From assembly GCA_900474095.1 (NCBI GenBank), contig UCOA01000063.1:1-56909 (forward strand): DNA of 56,909 nucleotides, written 5' to 3'. Both the position numbers and the translations under genes were made by a program. The DNA is from Hyphomicrobiales bacterium. Lineage in GTDB: Bacteria > Pseudomonadota > Alphaproteobacteria > Rhizobiales > Rhizobiaceae. Shown here piece after piece: positions 52,226 through 56,909 of this stretch; positions within the stretch are counted from its first letter, which is position 1; every line of letters begins with the position of its first letter. The notes under the pieces are model-generated. The model worked only from the letters and a program-made list of their open reading frames with translations, was not told the DNA's origin and did not search any database.

Positions 52226-53302
52226 TCAGCCCAACGCCAATTCCGTTTCCGCGTCGAAGAGATGCAGCACATCCTCGTCGAAGGCAAAGGCCTGCGTCGC
52301 GCCGACCGCAAGCTTCGTGCGCGGCGGCAGGCAGGCCGTCACCCTTTGTCCGCTTGCCCGTCCGGTCACGACCAGCTCCGGCCCCGTCAGCTCGACAACT
52401 TCGATTTCAACATCAAGCGACTTTTGTTCCGCGCCATCCCCTGCTAGCCGCAACGCTTCCGGGCGGACCCCGATCTTGACGCGCTGCCCCACGGTGACAG
52501 CCTTGAAGCGAGCTGGCAGCGCGACAACCTGTCCCGAGCCATCCAGTCGCAGCCCCTCGCCCGTCACGACGCCATTCAGCACGTTCATCGGCGGCGAACC
52601 AACGAAACCGGCAACGTAGAGCGTGGCGGGATGGTCATAAACGTCCTCGGGCGTACCGAGCTGCTCGATCCGGCCGTTGCGCATGACGGCGATGCGGGTG
52701 GCCAGCGTCATCGCCTCGATCTGGTCATGGGTGACGTAGACGATCGTCGTTCCGAGCATCTGATGCAGCCGTTTCAGCTCGGTGCGCATCTCCATGCGCA
52801 GCTTGGCGTCGAGGTTGGACAGCGGCTCATCGAAGAGAAAGACCTGCGGCTTGCGGACCAATGCCCGGCCAATCGCGACACGCTGTCGCTGACCGCCGGA
52901 AAGCTGGCCGGGCTTGCGATCGAGCAGGTTCTCGATCTGCAGCAACGTCGCGGTTTCCAGAACAGCCTTTTCCCGCTCGACAACCGGTACCTTGCGCATC
53001 TCCAGACCGAAACCGATGTTGCGGCGAACGGAAAGGTTCGGATAGAGCGCGTAGGACTGGAAAACCATCGCGATGTCGCGATCCTTCGGATGCACGCCCA
53101 GAACGGAGCGCCCCGCGATCCTGACATCGCCGCCGGATGCCTCGGCAAGACCGGCAATGATATTCAGCAAGGTCGACTTGCCGCAGCCGGATGATCCGAG
53201 CAAGACCAGGAACTCGCCACTGTCGAGCGAGATATCGATCCCTTTCAGCGTTTCGATCGCACCATAGGTCTTGCGGATATTCTCGATCTCGAGCGCGCTC
53301 AT
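52226..53302 (-). CDS. CUT1 sugar ABC transporter, ATP-binding subunit (UgpC/MalK-like)
   Basis: A 358-residue ATPase. MSALEIENIRKTYGAIETLKGIDISL, Walker A GSSGCGKST (36-44), MVFQSYALYPNLSV, LSGGQRQRVAIGRALVR, LFLFDEPLSNLDAKLR and VTHDQIEAMTLATRIAVM are intact. The C-terminal TOBE/MalK regulatory domain (FVGSPPMNVLNGVV ... GVRPEALRLAG) follows. Start at 53302, where ATGA overlaps the kinase stop; the frame runs far upstream but only as a shadow of that gene. It energises the MalF/MalG permeases of the same operon. It is a paralogue of the ATPase at 13550. Confidence 0.93.
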   Translation of the reverse strand: MSALEIENIRKTYGAIETLKGIDISLDSGEFLVLLGSSGCGKSTLLNIIAGLAEASGGDVRIAGRSVLGVHPKDRDIAMVFQSYALYPNLSVRRNIGFGLEMRKVPVVEREKAVLETATLLQIENLLDRKPGQLSGGQRQRVAIGRALVRKPQVFLFDEPLSNLDAKLRMEMRTELKRLHQMLGTTIVYVTHDQIEAMTLATRIAVMRNGRIEQLGTPEDVYDHPATLYVAGFVGSPPMNVLNGVVTGEGLRLDGSGQVVALPARFKAVTVGQRVKIGVRPEALRLAGDGAEQKSLDVEIEVVELTGPELVVTGRASGQRVTACLPPRTKLAVGATQAFAFDEDVLHLFDAETELALG

Positions 53303-54234
53303 GATGCGGTCTCTCCGGTCGTGGCCGGCAAGGGGCCGCCATAGCTGCGGGGGAGTGTGGAAATGGCGCGCGAGGCGACGCGCGTGCCGGCCATCAGGCA
53401 AGCGGCGAGCGGCCGGCCATCCGCCAGTGCGGCGAGGAAAGCAGCATTGAAGACGTCGCCGGCGCCGATCGTGTCGACAACCTTGACGCTGGGCGCCGCC
53501 GCGGAGAAGAAAGCGCCATCGGCATCGATGGCAATCGCACCTTCGGGACCGCGCTTGACGACGACGATCGCCTCCTGGGGCATATGGCCTTTGATTTCGC
53601 GGGCTGCCTCCACCGGGTCGCAGAGGTCGGAAAGCGTGGTCGCTTCCACTTCGTTCAGGAGAGCGCAACCGCAGCGGGAAAGCCAGTCGCGGGTGGCTTG
53701 CCGGTTTTTCTCCGTCCAGCCGTCGAGCGGCCAGCCGGTATCGAGCGCCAGCGTGATGCCATGGCTGTCGGCCCAGTCGAACAACGCTGGGTAATCGCCG
53801 GTCAAATCGTCGGTCAGGAACGAGCCGCAGAGCAGCCCATAACCGTCCGAAAGCCGATCGCCATCGAGGGCCGCAAGCACGTCGGCGAGCGAGAAACGCG
53901 GCAGATGCCCGCGCGTGGTGAAGAAGGTGCGCTCGCCGTCCGGATGGGTGATGCCAACCGAGAGCGTCGTCCCCTCCGGCCGGATCGGCCATTTTTCAGC
54001 CCGGCTGCCGAAGGATTCGCGCAGCCAGCGGCCGAACTCGTCGGTGCCGGTGCTGGCGCTCATGTCGAACTCGACCCCAAGAGCTTCCAAGGCAAGTGCT
54101 GCGTTACCCGCCGACCCGCCGACGCGCAATTCGTCATGATCGACGATGATCTCGGTCCCGGGCTTCGGCCAAGGCTCCGCAGGTCCCAGGATCAGGTCGA
54201 CATTGACGTTTCCGATGACGGCAAGCGGGCGCAT
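53299..54234 (-). CDS. PfkB-family carbohydrate kinase
   Basis: A 311-residue ribokinase/PfkB-fold kinase. MRPLAVIGNVNVDLILGPAE, the first signature RVGGSAGNAALALEALG (about residues 37-53) and the second signature DTIGAGDVFNAAFLAAL with the catalytic Asp are intact. Start at ATG 54234 with GGAG 8 bases upstream, one base after the SIS gene stop. It phosphorylates a sugar or sugar derivative. The position between a SIS-domain protein and the transporter ATPase fits the fructoselysine kinase (FrlD) role, in which a PfkB kinase makes a 6-phosphate for a SIS-type deglycase. That assignment is by context. Confidence 0.87.
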   Translation of the reverse strand: MRPLAVIGNVNVDLILGPAEPWPKPGTEIIVDHDELRVGGSAGNAALALEALGVEFDMSASTGTDEFGRWLRESFGSRAEKWPIRPEGTTLSVGITHPDGERTFFTTRGHLPRFSLADVLAALDGDRLSDGYGLLCGSFLTDDLTGDYPALFDWADSHGITLALDTGWPLDGWTEKNRQATRDWLSRCGCALLNEVEATTLSDLCDPVEAAREIKGHMPQEAIVVVKRGPEGAIAIDADGAFFSAAAPSVKVVDTIGAGDVFNAAFLAALADGRPLAACLMAGTRVASRAISTLPRSYGGPLPATTGETAS

Positions 54235-54235
54235 G

Positions 54236-55252
54236 TCATTCGCTCCGGGTGATCTTCGTGGAGCGCACCGGCGTGCCGGCATTTTCCACGCGCGCCTCGG
54301 CAAAAGCGATCATGAAGCGTTGCGCAACCGGCAGCATGGCAAAGATCGCCGCAAGCCCCGTCGCCGGCACGAAGCTCAGCATCGTCGCGCCACTAACCGG
54401 CGGCTTGCCGGAGCAATCGAAGACCACGACCGGCGCACCGGTTTCGACTGCCGAAACCGCCATGGCGGTCACGAGATCAGCCGTCGCGTCATCCCCTCGA
54501 AACAGCACGACGCCAACCTTCGGACCCAGCATCTCCATCGGACCATGCCGAAGCTGCCCGCCCTCCAGCGAGAAACAGGGATAACGGGAGAGTTCGGTCA
54601 GGCCGAGCGCCAATGCCTCGGCCAGTCCCTGCAGGCGGCGGCCGGACGTCACAACAGTGGCGACATTGTCGAAAGCGGAAAGCGCGGCTTCGATATCGAT
54701 GTCCGCCGGGGCGTTGAGAACCGAAAGGGCATGCGCCGGGTCATCGCCAAGAGCCGAGAGAACTGCGAGATGCAGGGCAAAGCTCACCGTCAGACTGCGT
54801 GTCGCGGCAAAGGCCAGTTCGGTTCCGCCGGCACCCACCAGCGACGGCGCAGATCGCGCGAGAGAGGATGTCCCCTCCAGCGTCAGCCCGAATGTATCCT
54901 CCGTGCCACCAGTCTCCGTAAACCAGCGCAACACTTCGGCGCTCTCGCCCGATTGCGATGTAATCAGCACGGTGCGCCCTTCGATCGGCAGCGGCATGCC
55001 AAGCTGTTCGGAAAGGGTGACTGCAATCGCTTCAATACCGAAAGCGCGATAGAGCGGCTCGACGGTGCGGTTGACGGCATGCGAGCCGCCCATGCCGAGC
55101 AGCAGCAAACGACCTGTCTTCCTGATCGAGGCGACGACGGTTTTTGCCTGTTCGCCATTGTCCTCGAAGGAGGCAATGGCATCGGCATTCTGTCGCGCCA
55201 TTTCGCGATCGATGGCCTTGAGGCCCGGCGGGCGTTTGTCGATGGAAGTCAT
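54236..55252 (-). CDS. SIS-domain sugar isomerase / deglycase (GlmS-ISO or FrlB-like)
   Basis: A 338-residue protein with two SIS domains. The first has LLLLGMGGSHAVNRT and VLITSQSGESAEVLRWF; the second has TSGRRLQGLAEALALGLTELSRYPCFSLEGGQLRHGPMEMLG, matching the EL(K/R)HGP region of glucosamine-6-phosphate synthase isomerase domains. There is no glutaminase domain, so it is an isomerase/deglycase rather than GlmS. Length is close to FrlB. Two in-frame ATGs exist; 55252 is preferred since AAGGG lies 8 bases upstream. It stands between the permease and kinase genes in the same operon. Amadori-6-phosphate deglycase is a good candidate but not the only one. Confidence 0.86.
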   Translation of the reverse strand: MTSIDKRPPGLKAIDREMARQNADAIASFEDNGEQAKTVVASIRKTGRLLLLGMGGSHAVNRTVEPLYRAFGIEAIAVTLSEQLGMPLPIEGRTVLITSQSGESAEVLRWFTETGGTEDTFGLTLEGTSSLARSAPSLVGAGGTELAFAATRSLTVSFALHLAVLSALGDDPAHALSVLNAPADIDIEAALSAFDNVATVVTSGRRLQGLAEALALGLTELSRYPCFSLEGGQLRHGPMEMLGPKVGVVLFRGDDATADLVTAMAVSAVETGAPVVVFDCSGKPPVSGATMLSFVPATGLAAIFAMLPVAQRFMIAFAEARVENAGTPVRSTKITRSE

Positions 55253-55254
55253 GG

Positions 55255-56100
55255 TCATCCCTTGACGCCGCCGCTGGTGAGCCCGGAGATCAGGGCCCGT
55301 TGCATGACAAGGCCGATCGCCACGGGCGGCAGGGCGGCAAGCACGCCCGCGGTTGCGATCAACCCATAATCGGAAACGCGGCCACCGGCGAGATCGGCGA
55401 TGGCGACGGTGAGCGTCTTGGCGCGCAGGTCGGAGGTGAACAGCAGCGCGTAGAAGAACTCGTCCCAGGCAAGCAGGAAGGCAAACAGCGCCGAGGTCGC
55501 CACCACAGGTGCTGCAAGCGGCAGCGTGATGATGCGCAGCGTCGCAAACAGCCCGGCGCCATCCATCATCGCCGCTGCCTCGATCTCCCTCGGGATGGCA
55601 TCGAAGCCGGACTTCATCAGCCAGGTGGTGAAGGGCGCAAGGATGGTGAGATAGACCAGCGCCAGCCCGAAGACGTTGTTGAGCAGGCCAAGATGCGACA
55701 GCCCGAAATAGAGCGGCACCGCCAGCGCCACCGGCGGCAGCATGTAGGTTGCGATCACCATAGAGAGCGACCAGCCGATGGCGGGCGTGCGCGACACGGC
55801 CCAGGCGGCCGGAATGGCAAGCGTGAGCGCCGCGATCGTCGCCATGCCGGCGACGACGATGCTGTTGACGAGAGAGGCAAGGAAAGCCGCACCCGCGCTG
55901 TTTTCGACGCGGGAGAGCAGCACGCCGTAACGCGAGAAATCGATCGCCTGCGGCCACCAGCGCAGCGGCTTTTCCGTCAGATCGGCGGCCGGCGAAATGC
56001 TCATGACGAAGAGCCAGACGAGCGGCGCAAGCACGACGGCGGCAAGCAGCAGCGCACAGGCATGGATGAACAGGGAGGACAGGAAACTCTTGCGTTCCAT
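55255..56100 (-). CDS. CUT1 sugar ABC transporter permease (MalG type)
   Basis: A 281-residue inner-membrane permease with six helices (IHACALLLAAVVLAPLVWLFVM first). The EAA loop is KSGFDAIPREIEAAAMMDGAGLFATLRIITLPLAAP. Start at 56100, where TGATG overlaps the stop of the MalF-type gene; its stop overlaps or abuts the SIS gene start. Like its partner, it has no visible binding-protein gene inside the window, which must lie to the right, beyond the edge. Confidence 0.92.
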   Translation of the reverse strand: MERKSFLSSLFIHACALLLAAVVLAPLVWLFVMSISPAADLTEKPLRWWPQAIDFSRYGVLLSRVENSAGAAFLASLVNSIVVAGMATIAALTLAIPAAWAVSRTPAIGWSLSMVIATYMLPPVALAVPLYFGLSHLGLLNNVFGLALVYLTILAPFTTWLMKSGFDAIPREIEAAAMMDGAGLFATLRIITLPLAAPVVATSALFAFLLAWDEFFYALLFTSDLRAKTLTVAIADLAGGRVSDYGLIATAGVLAALPPVAIGLVMQRALISGLTSGGVKG

Positions 56101-56909
56101 CAGGCGTTGCTCCCCGCGGTCTTGCGCACAAGCGCAGCATAGGCGGCGGCGAGCACTGCCACTAGCAAGGTGACGATCAAGGCGAGCGAAGCGCCCGATC
56201 CGGCCCGCTGGAAGGAGAATGCCTCCTGGTAGACGAGGATCGACAATGTCCGGGTGCTGTTTGCCGGTCCGCCGCGAGTCATCACCCAGATGATATCGAA
56301 AACCTTGAAAGCCTCGATGGTCCGCAGCACCAGCGCCACCATCAGCGGACCGGCCAGATAAGGCAGGATGACGAAGCGGAATCGGGAAAACGGCCCGGCG
56401 CCATCCACCAGCGAGGCGGCGGTGATATCGCGCGGCACGGCCTGCAACGCGGCAAGCGCGATCAGCGCCACCAGCGGAAAATTCTTCCAGCAATCGGCAA
56501 CGATCAGCGATGCGAGCGCCGTTCCGGGTTCCCCGAGCCAGGAGCGGTAGGCATCGAGCAGACCGATCTGCGTCAGCGCTGCGTTCAGCGCGCCATATTC
56601 CGGATTGTAGATCAGCCGCCACAGCGTCGCATTGACGACGGTAGGCAGCGCCCAGGGCAGGATCATCAGTCCTCGTAGAACCGTGCGGCCATAGAATTGC
56701 TGATTGAGGAGAAGGGCGGCAAGCACACCGAGAACCATCTCGACAAAGACTGAAATGATCGCGAATTGGGTCGTGGTGATCAGGGTACGCTGGAAATTGG
56801 CGCCCGAAATCGTCTTCACGTAATTGTCGATGCCGACGAAATTCCCGGCGGTCCCGACGAGCCTGGCATCGGTGAAGGAGAGCCCGACGGTATCGGCGAG
56901 CGGCCAGCC
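56100..56909 (-). CDS. CUT1 sugar ABC transporter permease (MalF type), 5' end cut by window edge
   Basis: The C-terminal 269 residues of a MalF-type permease, open to the right edge. Visible are GLSFTDARLVGTAGNFVGIDNYVKTI, several helices, an EAA loop LAALQAVPRDITAASLVDGAGPFSRFRFVILPYLAG and the ending TLLVAVLAAAYAALVRKTAGSNA. It is the upstream partner of the MalG gene, with overlapping stop and start. The N-terminus, promoter and probable binding-protein gene are outside. Confidence 0.9.
   Translation of the reverse strand, partial: GWPLADTVGLSFTDARLVGTAGNFVGIDNYVKTISGANFQRTLITTTQFAIISVFVEMVLGVLAALLLNQQFYGRTVLRGLMILPWALPTVVNATLWRLIYNPEYGALNAALTQIGLLDAYRSWLGEPGTALASLIVADCWKNFPLVALIALAALQAVPRDITAASLVDGAGPFSRFRFVILPYLAGPLMVALVLRTIEAFKVFDIIWVMTRGGPANSTRTLSILVYQEAFSFQRAGSGASLALIVTLLVAVLAAAYAALVRKTAGSNA

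Noticed and set aside
53992-56140. Apparent N-terminal extensions of the minus-strand ATPase and SIS genes reaching into upstream genes
   Set aside because: They are shadow readings of the kinase and permease genes; ATGA or TGATG junctions and ribosome sites place the true starts at 53302 and 55252.

Overview
The window looks like a chromosomal or chromid segment of a fast-growing rhizobium (Rhizobiaceae: Rhizobium, Agrobacterium or Ensifer type). The evidence is indirect. Base composition is GC-rich, and there are many ABC importers with LacI and LysR regulators. Sugar-oxidising dehydrogenases (GMC, SDR, Gfo/Idh/MocA) are frequent, and compact GC-rich palindromic intergenic elements resemble rhizobial mosaic repeats. 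I recognise no rRNA, tRNA, phage, transposase or CRISPR sequence. The two edge genes are cut by the window.

Layout, left to right. (1) 1-6.1 kb: a truncated ureohydrolase (minus) diverges from a LysR regulator and a PLP aminotransferase; then come an EamA transporter, an aldehyde dehydrogenase and an MBL-fold hydrolase. This suggests amine or guanidino-compound catabolism. (2) 6.3-7.5 kb: a 46-residue membrane protein and a transglutaminase-like protein. (3) 7.9-19.3 kb: one long minus-strand sugar operon. It has a GtsA-like binding protein, two permeases, an ATPase, a GMC dehydrogenase, an SDR, a second GMC, a Dabb protein and glycerate kinase. A divergent LacI regulator faces it, with two matching operator-like boxes. 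(4) 19.6-27.1 kb: a tightly overlapping LacI - Gfo/Idh - CoA-transferase - enoyl-CoA hydratase - aldehyde dehydrogenase operon diverges from a DUF993 (DHDPS-like) aldolase gene. Both promoters carry the same LacI-type operator inside the -35/-10 spacer.

(5) 27.2-32.9 kb: an FkbM methyltransferase, a second methyltransferase, a DUF3095 protein, a UDP-sugar dehydrogenase and a class III nucleotidyl cyclase. (6) 33.1-42.8 kb: a four-gene family-5 (oligopeptide-type) ABC importer followed on the same strand by three glycosyltransferases. (7) 42.8-47.4 kb: two small methyltransferase-like proteins, a 904-residue ABC exporter-like protein whose nucleotide-binding motifs are all degenerate, and a stand-alone cyclic-nucleotide-binding domain protein. 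(8) 47.4-52.2 kb: a metallophosphoesterase, an MBL hydrolase, a polysaccharide deacetylase-like protein and a GT4 glycosyltransferase. (9) 52.2-56.9 kb: a CUT1 sugar ABC transporter with a SIS-domain protein and a PfkB kinase. This is the gene set of Amadori (fructosamine) utilisation, but the substrate is not proven.

Two candidates stand out as undescribed systems. The first is the glycosyltransferase / pseudo-ATPase exporter / cNMP-binding locus at 39-47 kb, with cyclase-like and phosphodiesterase-like genes around it; it may be cyclic-nucleotide-regulated glycan assembly. The second is the LacI-controlled DUF993 / CoA-transferase catabolic divergon at 19.6-27.1 kb. All functions are read from sequence motifs and context only; no database search was run.
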